Below are positions 23,461-33,061 of a stretch of DNA of 44,000 bases, piece after piece (position 1 is the first letter of the stretch; the number at the start of each line of letters is the position of its first letter). Under the pieces are notes generated by a model. The model had not been told where the DNA came from, did not search any database, and worked only from the letters and a program-made list of their open reading frames with translations. The position numbers and the translations under genes were made by a program. This DNA is from JAKJGV01 sp964617565. GTDB taxonomy: Bacteria; Verrucomicrobiota; Kiritimatiellia; CAIQIC01; JAGNIJ01. Where the stretch lies: NCBI GenBank assembly GCA_964617565.1, contig CAZTYH010000020.1, positions 1 through 44,000 on the forward strand, written 5' to 3'.

Positions 23461-24933
23461 ATGGCACATAATCTTTCTTCGCAAGAACGAATGTTTTTCA
23501 AGCGCGTCGCGAAGGCGGTGTCGTGCAATCCGTTCAGCGAGGAGCGGCTGGAGATTGATCGGGAAATTGCGGGCGTCGGGGCAGAGGTTGGACGCCCGGA
23601 TGTTCTCAAGGAAGCGGAGCGGCGTGTTTCGAATGCGCTTCAGAAACTCACGCGGAGAGAGGGGGGGATCGGCGCTTACGCGGAAGAGGATCGGGCGCTG
23701 ATTCTGACCGCGGTGATGTTCGAGATCTTTCACCGGTACGCGCCCCGGTTCGACGGCTTGATTCGGAAGCAGGTCGCAACGGGAGATTTGTCCTGCCGGG
23801 CGGACTTCGTGGAAGAGGTTCTTGCGGCGATGGAGGCCTATGGCTTCGATCGTGCAGCGGCGTTGCACTTTGTTTCCAAGTTCTACCAGTTGCGGCGGGC
23901 GTTTCACCTGATCTATTTCGCGGCATTCGGCAGAAGTTCGTGCATGCGAAATTTGCGATGCAGGTTGTGGACGAACATCTTCACGCACGACATTTCGCTT
24001 TACGACCGGCACATGTGGAACCGGATGGAGGACTTTTCCACGCTGCTTCTGGGCGAGACGGGGACCGGCAAGGGCATGGCGGCGCTGGCGATCGGAAGAT
24101 CGGGCTTCATTCCTTACGATCCGAAGACGAAATCGTTTGAACCCAGCTTCATGAAAGCATTCGTGGCGATCAACCTGTCGCAATATCCGGAGGCGTTGAT
24201 CGAATCCGAGCTGTTCGGACACCGGAAGGGGGCCTTCACGGGCGCGATCGAAGAACACATGGGGGTCTTTGCGCGCTGCAGTCCGCATGGTGCGATATTT
24301 CTTGATGAGATCGGCGCTGTTGGTGAGTCCATCCAGATCAAGCTTTTGCAGGTCCTTCAGGAAAGGATGTTTACGCCGGTTGGGAGTCATGAGCAGAAAC
24401 GGTTCCATGGGCGCGTAATCGCGGCGACCAACGAGGACCTTGTTGCGTTACGGCGGGACGGGCGGTTTCGCGACGATTTTTATTATCGGTTATGCTCGGA
24501 TCAAATCACGGTGCCGCCGTTGAGGGATCGTCTGCGAGAGGAGCCGGAGGAGCTTGGCGACCTGGTGGAAAGCATTCTCAAGCGGACCTGTGGCAGCGAG
24601 GCGGAGCAATTGAAGGCGCGTGTTCTGGAGGCGTTGGAGCGAAGTCCGGGCCCGGGCTATGCATGGCCGGGGAATGTGCGGGAGCTGGAGCAGGCCACGC
24701 GGCGCATTTTGCTGAAAGGATCATACGAGCCGGCGCCCGCCGTGTCTGCGCGGACGAAGGAGGAAGAGTTTGCGCGCGCCGTGCGGGAGGGGCTGCTGGA
24801 TGCGAACGCGTTGCTCTCGGGGTATGCGAAGCTTTTATATGCGCGGCACGGAACCTATGGCGAGGTGGCGCGACGCACGGGGTTGAACTGGCGCACAGTC
24901 AAGAAGCACGTCGAGCGGGCGGACGGCTTCTGA
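23461..24933 (+). CDS. Sigma-54-dependent transcriptional activator (bacterial enhancer-binding protein)
   Basis: 490 residues. An N-terminal region of ~190 residues is helical and matches no receiver, GAF or PAS pattern I know, so its signal is unknown. The AAA+ domain follows: Walker A GETGTGKG (198-205), ESELFGH, the sigma-54-contacting loop GAFTGA (257-262), Walker B GAIFLDEIG, and RRDGRFRDDFYYRL with the arginine finger. The AAA+ part has an unusual ~15-residue insertion after Walker A (GRSGFIPYDPKTKSFEPSF). The C-terminus carries a Fis-type helix-turn-helix (YGEVARRTGLNWRTVKKHVE). No clear Shine-Dalgarno precedes ATG 23461, so the start is less certain. It probably activates the divergent sigma-54 promoter at 23323-23338. 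Confidence 0.9.
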   Translation: MAHNLSSQERMFFKRVAKAVSCNPFSEERLEIDREIAGVGAEVGRPDVLKEAERRVSNALQKLTRREGGIGAYAEEDRALILTAVMFEIFHRYAPRFDGLIRKQVATGDLSCRADFVEEVLAAMEAYGFDRAAALHFVSKFYQLRRAFHLIYFAAFGRSSCMRNLRCRLWTNIFTHDISLYDRHMWNRMEDFSTLLLGETGTGKGMAALAIGRSGFIPYDPKTKSFEPSFMKAFVAINLSQYPEALIESELFGHRKGAFTGAIEEHMGVFARCSPHGAIFLDEIGAVGESIQIKLLQVLQERMFTPVGSHEQKRFHGRVIAATNEDLVALRRDGRFRDDFYYRLCSDQITVPPLRDRLREEPEELGDLVESILKRTCGSEAEQLKARVLEALERSPGPGYAWPGNVRELEQATRRILLKGSYEPAPAVSARTKEEEFARAVREGLLDANALLSGYAKLLYARHGTYGEVARRTGLNWRTVKKHVERADGF

Positions 24934-24957
24934 GTACGGTGGTTTTTTGAGCGGCCC

Positions 24958-25022
24958 TTACAAAATCGCGGTCAAAGGGTATACATTGGCGCACGAGGAG
25001 ATGTTTTCCTATGTCGCGGGAT
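24958..25022 (+). promoter_or_regulatory. Possible promoter and gene start running into an assembly gap
   Basis: TTACAA (24958-24963), 16-base spacer, TATACA (24980-24985), then GAGGAG (24995-25000) and ATG at 25011 (or 25001), reading into the N run. A GC-rich half-stem GCGGGC followed by a T-rich tract directly after the gap (25138-25155) would fit a terminator. A short plus-strand gene may therefore be lost in the gap. Confidence 0.3.
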
Positions 25023-25122
25023 NNNNNNNNNNNNNNNNNNNNNNNNNNNNNNNNNNNNNNNNNNNNNNNNNNNNNNNNNNNNNNNNNNNNNNNNNNNNNN
25101 NNNNNNNNNNNNNNNNNNNNNN
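25023..25122. other. Assembly gap, exactly 100 N
   Basis: A run of 100 N between the sigma-54 activator gene and the GH30 gene. A fixed-size placeholder, so the true distance is unknown. I see no shared sequence between the two flanks. Confidence 0.99.
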
Positions 25123-25153
25123 CACCAAGGACGAATTGCGGGCTTTTTGTTTT

Positions 25154-28100
25154 TTACCATTTTAATGTGGCCACGGATTTTGCTGGAACAGAGCAGATGT
25201 AGTAGTTGCTTCCGCTGTTCACGCGCACAGTTTTAGATTCTGTATGCTTGTTGAGAAGAATCAATACGCGTGTTCCATCCGGATTCAAAAAGGCCACACT
25301 TTGTACATCTTCGAATGAGTCTGATACAATACGTTGACTGCCAACAAGGACGAATTTGCTCAAATGCCCCAGCACGTAGTATTCAACGTGACGCTTAACA
25401 GAGTGATCAAGCGAATTTACAGTGATCATGCCGCGGCAACGAGAGGGTGGGTTATCCAATTCACCTCCCGCACCCGGAAGATGTGGCCCGCCATCTTCGT
25501 CGAGAGCAACATTCCAGAAAAAAAGAGTTTTTGAATAGTTACGAACAGCGCCAATGAGCAAATTCTCGGCTTCCCAAGCTAAATCATCGGAAAACCAGTC
25601 GTCTTGTCCTTCGTTCTCAAAATGCCAACCAGTAGCTTCTGTGAAGAAGATGCTCTTTGTGGGGTGCGCATTATGTACAACAGTCTGTTTCTCGGGAGTC
25701 CCCTCATATGCATGGAAAGCAGTTCCTTCCAGTGCTGCATAGTGTGCAGGGTAATAGTTCTGCAGATCGTTGAGTATAGGTATTGGATAATATTCGGGCT
25801 CAACCCAGTTCTGATCGTATATCAACAGCTTGGTGTTTGGACTGCGATTTGCGACTAAGCTCCCAAGGTCCCACACGATCAAGTTAACCTGATCCCACCA
25901 TTCCATTCTCATTGTGGGAAGGCCGTTAAGTGTAAGCAAAGGCTCGTTCTGAAGAGAAAGCCACTTAACAGGAATATCTTGCGCTGCATAGGCTTCAATA
26001 GCGCGGACAAGATATTCAGAATATGTTTCTGTCCAGCCTGAAGCATCTTTGAGGCGTCCGCCGAAGAGGCTTTCATTGTTTTTCATCCATCCGGGCGCAG
26101 TCCATGGAGCCATAATAACCGTCAACGAATCTTTTCTGGCCATTGCTTCCTGAACAGCAGGAATTTTGTAATTCATGTCACGCTGAATGGAAAACTGCGT
26201 GAAATAAGGATCCGTGTAGCCCGTAGGGATGTCGTTATAGGTATAGGCGCCTCCGCCCATGGAAACCGGGAGACAGTAATCACTGCCGCCCAGAGGAATG
26301 CGGATACAAGAGATGTCGAGGCCCTTGTCGGTGAAGAGCTCGTCAAATACAGCATTACGCTTCTCCTCCGGCATGCTCATCAGGTTATATGCCGCCGCTT
26401 CGGTTATGGCCGCACCAAATCCTTCCATTGTTTGGTAAGTATCACTCTCATCAATTGAGATGTTGTAATCCGCTGGGGTGCTGCTGGGGCAAAACCCGAC
26501 CCGCGGTTCCCGGAAAAGCTTCTTGCTCTGATCACCGGAAGTTACCCACGCGCTGATCCCATACTCGCTGCAGCCCATGTCTACCACGGCATTGCCATCA
26601 CCGATGCCGTCAAGAATACGAGGACTGCCGTCCACATCTGTATCTGAGAATACATGGCTGTTATTGCCAGCATCAATACAGGATGATGTCGCCTTTAGCA
26701 GACCCGTGCGCACATCAAGGAATTGGGGGTCGTTGGCGATATTGCCAGCACCATCTGTTGGCAGCGGATAGGTGCATGAATAATCAGCATATATATATCC
26801 ATATTGACTAAAGTTTTTCCAATTATCTCCCACATTATAGTAAGAGATACTGTTACGCAGGCCGGAAACGCTATAGGAATCTGACATCGCAAAACCAGAG
26901 CCTGAATACGCCGCGTTGAAGACGATTGTGCAATTCACAAGAACAGAGTCTGGTCCGCCATAGTTAGTTTCTTTCCACACACCGCCTCCACGTCCATACG
27001 ATGTTTGATTGACGCGATTGCTGATAATCAAGCAGTTAAACATGGAGCTGCCGCTGTTGCAGAAGACCCCTCCCCCGCAGTACTCAGCGTAATTGCCAGA
27101 AATGACACAATTCGACATTATAGCTGAACCGGCGATGCGTGCCCCTCCTGCCTCGTATCCACAGAGGTTGTCAGAAACGATTGTCCTCGAAATAACGCTG
27201 GCACCTTCTGCATAAAGCCCGCCAGCGACTGGATCTCTTTGGCCAACGGCAATTACACAAACAGAGGTGTTCCCCGAAACAATGGAATCGTGCAATCCCG
27301 ATTGCTGTTTTAGGTGAAGACCGCCTCCGGATGTGCTGGTGACGGCAGATGTGACAGAATTACCGATGATTAAGCAATTTGAAATAGTTATATCCGCCCC
27401 GTAAATACCCCCCCCCATTTTCCCCGCAAAGTTATTTTGAAATATAGAACCGGCTATTATCGCTTGATTAATCGCAAAGGCTCCGCCGCCGTTACCACCA
27501 CGGTATATGTAATGCCCTGGTCCGCTTTCGGTGCGGAAATCGGCCCGGCAATCTTTGACAATGCAATCCTTCAAAGACCCACCATTCATGAATACACCGC
27601 CACCAGAGTAGTCGTTGTCATCTCCGGAACCGCTGACGGAAGACACCCCACCATTTAGCAGCGTAAAGCCTTCAATTGACGCTCCTGCACCCAGATATAC
27701 GCATCGCGTAGAACCAATGACGCCCTCTATTAGCGTAACTTCAGCCCCATTTACACTTTTCACAAAAACAGCCTTATCAAGGAGTAATCGATTTGTCGTT
27801 AAATATCCCGGCAATGATCTCCCCCCCGTATCATACACCCCATTTGTCACCAAAATGGTGTCGCCGCTGATTGCCGCATCAACGGCTTGTTGAACAGTCG
27901 TTGCTGCGTCGGCCCAGGACAAATACGGATGAATGGCAGCGCCGCTAGGGGAAACATAAACAGGCACAAGTGTTAGTTGTGCATCGTCAAACCACATAGT
28001 GGTAGCTCCCGAGGCAGGGGTGCTCCACCGCGTGTAGATACGAACGCGGGCATAAGCGGCTTCAGGATTTGTTACCACCTTCTTGATTGAATAGGATTGC

Positions 28101-28525
28101 CACGCCGCTGTTGTCAGTCCGGTCAAATCAAGAATTGCGTTGTCATTTAGTGGAGTGAGCGTGTCATCCAGCAACTCGATGGAAATTCTACTCTCAACTT
28201 CGTTGTAGTCAGCCTCACGCTTGATCATTACGGAAAAATCAAGTCGCATTCCATAATCCACAGAAACGTCCTGATATATTTCCAGGGGCGCAAAGGAGGA
28301 GGCGTCCCACCAACCTCTTGCAACAGCCATGCGACCATTGCCACTATAACCACCCTCCCAATTCTCTCGAGCGGAGCCTCCGCCTGGACCTATTGAAGTC
28401 CAACCGGAATCCGTCCAGCTATCGGTATTGAGCGGATAGTCAAAGTTTCCATGCTGTAAGATGCTTGCACGGGCGAGCGAACAGAAAAACACTAGAGCTA
28501 ACGCAAGACCGAAACAACCCTTCAT
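25154..28525 (-). CDS. Secreted GH30 glycosidase with N-terminal beta-sandwich and beta-helix domains
   Basis: 1123 residues; ATG 28525 is fixed by AGGAGGAGGGG just upstream and a signal peptide (LALALVFFCSLARA). Residues ~25-185 look like a carbohydrate-binding beta-sandwich (NFDYPLNTDSWTDSGW...MWFDDAQLTLVP). Residues ~190-640 are a right-handed beta-helix with repeated GGG turns, ending in a 'choice-of-anchor Q'-type segment (NDPQFLDV...SSCIDAGNN...VDMGCSEYG). Residues ~670-1123 are GH30: YQTMEGFGAAITEAAA at the start, acid/base Glu861 (WLSLQNEP), nucleophile Glu963 (FFTEATGW) and the C-terminal beta-domain (VLILLNKHTESKTVRV). Likely substrates are beta-1,6-glucans or other beta-linked glycans. 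The gene is visibly more AT-rich than its neighbours and ends close to an assembly gap. Confidence 0.92.
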   Translation of the reverse strand: MKGCFGLALALVFFCSLARASILQHGNFDYPLNTDSWTDSGWTSIGPGGGSARENWEGGYSGNGRMAVARGWWDASSFAPLEIYQDVSVDYGMRLDFSVMIKREADYNEVESRISIELLDDTLTPLNDNAILDLTGLTTAAWQSYSIKKVVTNPEAAYARVRIYTRWSTPASGATTMWFDDAQLTLVPVYVSPSGAAIHPYLSWADAATTVQQAVDAAISGDTILVTNGVYDTGGRSLPGYLTTNRLLLDKAVFVKSVNGAEVTLIEGVIGSTRCVYLGAGASIEGFTLLNGGVSSVSGSGDDNDYSGGGVFMNGGSLKDCIVKDCRADFRTESGPGHYIYRGGNGGGAFAINQAIIAGSIFQNNFAGKMGGGIYGADITISNCLIIGNSVTSAVTSTSGGGLHLKQQSGLHDSIVSGNTSVCVIAVGQRDPVAGGLYAEGASVISRTIVSDNLCGYEAGGARIAGSAIMSNCVISGNYAEYCGGGVFCNSGSSMFNCLIISNRVNQTSYGRGGGVWKETNYGGPDSVLVNCTIVFNAAYSGSGFAMSDSYSVSGLRNSISYYNVGDNWKNFSQYGYIYADYSCTYPLPTDGAGNIANDPQFLDVRTGLLKATSSCIDAGNNSHVFSDTDVDGSPRILDGIGDGNAVVDMGCSEYGISAWVTSGDQSKKLFREPRVGFCPSSTPADYNISIDESDTYQTMEGFGAAITEAAAYNLMSMPEEKRNAVFDELFTDKGLDISCIRIPLGGSDYCLPVSMGGGAYTYNDIPTGYTDPYFTQFSIQRDMNYKIPAVQEAMARKDSLTVIMAPWTAPGWMKNNESLFGGRLKDASGWTETYSEYLVRAIEAYAAQDIPVKWLSLQNEPLLTLNGLPTMRMEWWDQVNLIVWDLGSLVANRSPNTKLLIYDQNWVEPEYYPIPILNDLQNYYPAHYAALEGTAFHAYEGTPEKQTVVHNAHPTKSIFFTEATGWHFENEGQDDWFSDDLAWEAENLLIGAVRNYSKTLFFWNVALDEDGGPHLPGAGGELDNPPSRCRGMITVNSLDHSVKRHVEYYVLGHLSKFVLVGSQRIVSDSFEDVQSVAFLNPDGTRVLILLNKHTESKTVRVNSGSNYYICSVPAKSVATLKW

Positions 28526-28857
28526 TGGACCCCTCCTCCTGTGATTCGATTCTACACGTACGGCGGGAACGGTCCCTCTTTTAAGGGTGACGATAAGTTA
28601 TATCAAGCCCTTTTCGCGATAGATTTATTAATTGTTAAGCATGCCAATGCCCCCTCTAAGAAAAATTTAAGTAAGCCACGCTTGAGATTGCGGATTGAAC
28701 GCCGGTTTGAAGGGGGCGTGCGCGGTTTGACCCCGCCATTCCCCAAGGGTATATTATCTAATAAAGCTTAAGGGTAAAGCGTTTGACTGAGCGCCGGGGT
28801 GCGGTGTATGGTCTAACACTTTGCCGCATACTTTATCTTGTGGCCGGAGGACAGAAC
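28526..28857. promoter_or_regulatory. Divergent intergenic region between the GH30 and giant amylase genes
   Basis: A 332-bp AT-rich stretch with no coding potential seen. The best promoter for the rightward gene is TTGACT (28783-28788), 18-base spacer, TATGGT (28807-28812), giving a start near 28819 and a leader of ~39 bases with CCGGAGG before GTG 28858. For the leftward GH30 gene only the strong ribosome site is clear. Confidence 0.45.
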
Positions 28858-31800
28858 GTGAACCGAAAACGAACGCCCTCGACACCCCTCATCGTATTCT
28901 GCCTTTTAGCCTTGTTCGTGTTGACCGTGCAGTCCCCGGCGGAAGTCGTTCTGCAATTCTTCAACAACACGTGGAACGAAATTGCCGAAAAGATTCCCGA
29001 GCTTGCAGAGGTAGGCTACGGCTCTCTGTGGTTGCCGCCGCCCCAGAAAGCGAGCGGCGGGTTGTCGGTGGGATACGATCTCTGGGATCCGTTCGATCTT
29101 GGAAACAAGGATCAGCGAAGCACGATCAAAACCCGTTACGGCACGGAAGAGGAATTGCTTCGCCTGATCCGCACTGCGCACCGGTTCGGCATGCGGGTAT
29201 ATTTCGACAACATCATGAACCACCGCGCGTTCGATGTGCCGGGGTGGGACGAGAATACGCCGGTGGATATTTACCCCGGCATGCTGCCGGAAGATTTTCA
29301 CCTGCGCATCACCGAGGACGGTTTCTATCGCAAGTGGGACAACACGGTGAACTGGGGCAGTACGTGGGAAGTGCAGCACCGCAACTTGTCTGACCTGATT
29401 GACATCGCGCACGAGACGCCCAACCAGAATTTCGGACGCAACGAGGGCGACTGGCATCCCAAAATCTCGTTCGTGCGCCACCCGAACAATCCGGAATACT
29501 ATGACTACCACCCGACCGGCTATTGCGGCTTCGCGAATTCGACACTGACAACCAACGTGATTGCGGAGAACCCGGATTTCTTTAAAGAAGACGTTGGCGG
29601 GTACCTGATGCGATCGGTTCGATGGCTGATGGACCGCACGAAGGTGGATGGACTGCGGCTCGACGCGGTGAAGCACGTGCCGGGATATTTCTTCGGCGAA
29701 CAGTGGGCGGGCGACAAGGATTCAAGTTCCGCCGGCTATTGTGGCCAGGCGCAATGGCAGTTCAACATGACGCGCGGGTTCAACGACTGGGACAACCATC
29801 GCGACACCGTTTTCGACACGGAGAAATCCTANNNNNNNNNNNNNNNNNNNNNNNNNNNNNNNNNNNNNNNNNNNNNNNNNNNNNNNNNNNNNNNNNNNNN
29901 NNNNNNNNNNNNNNNNNNNNNNNNNNNNNNNCCGGTGATCTACACCGACGGCAACCGGCAGGCAGAAACACTCGGACAGAGCGGCGGCGCATTCCCGCGC
30001 CACGCGAACACGGCTTATCTCGGTCAGTGGGGCGATAACCGCATTCCGCGGCTGGTTCATGTCCATGATATGTTTGCCCGTGGCTATCAGAATCCGGTCT
30101 GGGCGGACAGCGATTTTCTTGCTTATGAGCGGATAGACAAGCGGGCGGGAGGCATGTCCGATGCGTCCGGTTGCACCATGCTGGTTCTTGTCAACGACGA
30201 CTATTCCAGCGGTCAGGCGCGCGACATACGCTCAAACATCAGTTTTCTGCATGATGGGGGAACTCCGGACGACGCCTACCTGTACAACTACTCAAGCTAC
30301 GGTGGTGGGTTCTATACCTACGCGTCGGAACTGCACAACGTGATCGTGCCTGCGGGCGGCTACTTCATCTTCTCGTGGCGCACGCCGGAGGAATCCGATC
30401 TCTGGCGGTGGAGCGGCGGAAAGCCGCTCACGATCTATGACGGGAACGGGCAGGAAGCGGGTTGGGTGGGTTACGTCAGGCGCGACGGACCGGACGGCGA
30501 TCCCGGCTTCAATCCCTACGGCGTGCCCGACACGCAACGCACCGCTTTCGCTTACACGTGGTATGTGCCGCGCGTGACATCGCCCACGAACGTGAAATTC
30601 GTGTCGCGCGTGGACGGGTCGGCAATTCACGTCATGATGAAATTGGATGGGGGCATGGATCTGAACGGGCAAAATCACGCCCTGAGCGGCGATCCGCGCG
30701 ACTACCCTCCGGGGAACGAAGGCAGCTACGACGTTTTTCTCGGCTACGAACACGCGTCATTTGTGAGCCGGATCGGACCGGAGAAATTCGGGTCGGTTGA
30801 TTCGGGCCGCAACAAGATCGGATCTCCCGGCGCGGAAACGTATATGTTTACAGTCGGCCAGGCCGGATTTCAGACCAATCACAGCGACGGGGTGAACGAC
30901 TGGAACAATTCGCACACCGCGGTGTTTGTCTATCACGATCCGAGCGCGCAGACCGACGACAGCTTGTCGCAATTCTGGCCATCACCCGAGAACACGGCGG
31001 ATCAGGACATCTGGTTCCAGGTCAAGACGGGGCGCTCCGGCGACGTTAACCGCGTTTTTGTCTACTACACCACAGACGGTGTGTCCTGGCCCGAAGGCGC
31101 GGGCGGGCAAGGCATCGGGAATACCAAGGTTGTCGAATTATATCCGCGAACCAACATCGTAGAAGACGATCCGCCTGTCACGAACATCTGGTTCAGCGAA
31201 AACTACATTCCGGCACAGACGAACGGCACCGTGGTCCGCTACAAGATCGGTGCTTTTCGCCAGCAGGGATATGGCGGCGCGGATTGGCACGTCCCGTTCC
31301 CGGTCGGCGCATCCGAGGTGGCGCTGAAGACAAAGATGATGGGCACGTGGCAGGTCACCAACTTCAATCCTTCCTCGATCGTTTACCGTCCGCACAACGA
31401 CTGGGGCATGGTTTCGACGGGTCTGGTGGATGGGTTCCACGTGATTCGCGCGCGCGCATTTCTTGAGCGCAACAACGAGGCGCCTCTCTACAACACCTTT
31501 ACACAGCCGTTCTACCTGGACACGGAAACGCCGCAGGGCGAGATCAAGTATCCGACGGCAGGCGAGACATATTGGCAGAACCAATACGGCGTAGTGTTGC
31601 GCACGGATCCGACGGTTACCGAAGTGTTGTATAATTTCACGGACGGGAGCGCGGCCAACGACGACGGTCAAACGGGCGACGTGAACGGCAACGGGACGAA
31701 CGCCCTTGGGCAGACCTCCTGGGCGCGGGCCTACAAGGTAACGCCCAGTTTAAGCATCCCCAGTGATTATCCGGACGAGTGGCGGTTGACCTATCGCAAC

Positions 31801-32906
31801 ATACCGACCAATGGACAAGGCGTGCTGCGCGTGCGCCTGCTGGAATTGTCATCCTCCACGAACATGGGCCTTGGCGCGGCAGAGGGTCATTATACGGAGC
31901 TGGCCCGCACGAATGATACGCGCGCGCCGGCCGTGGAATTCTTTTTCGATTGGCCGACTGTTGACGGAACTGCCGTGGAAGAAGGATGGACCATCCGCCT
32001 GAAGTTCAGCTCATCCCTTGGCGACGGGCTCAATGACGAGCAAATGCTTGATCGTTTTCTCATCACCATCAACGATGTTGCGCAAGGGAGGTCGTCGTAC
32101 AGCGTGACGCGGGACACGGGCGGCGGGGTTGGGCAGATCGAATATGATCTCCCTGCATTGTACAACGGCGACACGAATTTCCTCCACCACATTGCCATCA
32201 CCTACCTGATGACCGGCGGCGTGACACTCCAGGCGCACCGCTATGTGCGCGCGCAGTCGGCTTACAGCGGACCGGTGGTGCAGATTGTGGATCCGCCGGA
32301 ATACGATCAGGACGGCAAGTCTTTCGAAATCGTGTTGCCGGATATCGCAAGCCCCAGCTCGACGCAACGCCAGTACAAGATTCGCGTGGAAACGGATACC
32401 TTGGCGCAAAACGCATGGATCGTGTTTACGAATTCCGTGGGTTACACGCATCGCATTCCCTCTGTCACGAATGCGCTGTCCGGAACTGTATCCGTAACCC
32501 AGGGGTCAAATGTCGTTACCGGCAGCGGTACGTTGTTCGACTCGCAACTCGGGACGGGCGCCCGCCTGTTGATCAGCACGAACCTGCTGACCGTTCAGCA
32601 GGTGTTGAACAGCAACAGCCTCCTCGTAACGGGCGGATACCCCGGCGTGACAGCGTCCGGATTGACGGCCTATCGCGTGGATGCGAATCCGACCGCGTCG
32701 GGCAACAAACAGTATTGGGAGTTCATGTGGACCAATATAACGGCGGGCAATTTCACGTTCATCGCCAACGTGAACACGGGCGATACGAGCGAGGCTTTTG
32801 TTCATGCATCGCAAACGCGCAACACGCGCGTCGTCTTCCGGCAGGTCGTAAACAATAATACGAACGATTTGGATGACGATGATGACGGTTTGTATGACGA
32901 GTGGGA
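28858..32906 (+). CDS. Giant secreted amylase, N-terminal part: GH13 domain (gene continues at 33007)
   Basis: GTG start at 28858 with GGAGG 9 bases upstream; earlier in-frame codons precede the signal peptide (LIVFCLLALFVLTVQSPA). The GH13 barrel begins VVLQFFNNTWNEIAEKIPEL, with LWLPPPQKASGGLSVG, region I VYFDNIMNH and region II VDGLRLDAVKHV with nucleophile Asp269. The segment with the acid/base Glu and third catalytic Asp falls in the N gap at 29832-29931. After the barrel come beta-sandwich regions (VYYTTDGVSWPEGAGG) parallel to the 15454-19338 paralogue, then an additional stretch before the Asp-rich DLDDDDDGLYDEW at the second gap. Duplicated sequence around that gap shows the frame continues uninterrupted into 33007-37355, so this is one gene. 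Confidence 0.88.
29832..29931. other. Assembly gap (100 N) inside the GH13 catalytic domain
   Basis: A 100-N placeholder between HRDTVFDTEKS and PVIYTDGNRQ. In the paralogue about 105 residues (over 300 bp) separate the equivalent points, including acid/base Glu325 and Asp386. The real gap is therefore about three times larger than drawn, if the two barrels align. Confidence 0.95.
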
Positions 32907-33061
32907 NNNNNNNNNNNNNNNNNNNNNNNNNNNNNNNNNNNNNNNNNNNNNNNNNNNNNNNNNNNNNNNNNNNNNNNNNNNNNNNNNNNNNNNNNNNNNN
33001 NNNNNNACAATAATACGAACGATTTGGATGACGATGATGACGGTTTGTATGACGAGTGGGA
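32852..33061. other. Artificial assembly gap with identical 55-bp flanks
   Basis: Bases 32852-32906 and 33007-33061 are identical over 55 bp (acaataatacg...gagtggga), separated by exactly 100 N (32907-33006). This is what two contigs ending in the same 55-mer look like when scaffolded without merging. Removing 155 bp joins the flanking open frames in the same phase. A true tandem repeat is the alternative. Confidence 0.9.

Noticed and set aside
23299..24408. N-terminal extension of the radical SAM frame up to 24408
   Set aside because: That part is antisense to the AAA+ activator, and AGGAGG fixes the start at 23298.
25154..28525. Repeated GGG-turn motifs in the GH30 gene as a tandem DNA repeat
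   Set aside because: They are protein-level beta-helix coils; the DNA copies are diverged and not a nucleotide repeat.
28786..28832. Possible sigma-54 site upstream of the giant amylase (TGGTCTAACACTTTGC)
   Set aside because: Spacing is GG-N11-GC, one base too long for sigma-54, and the -24 half is poor.
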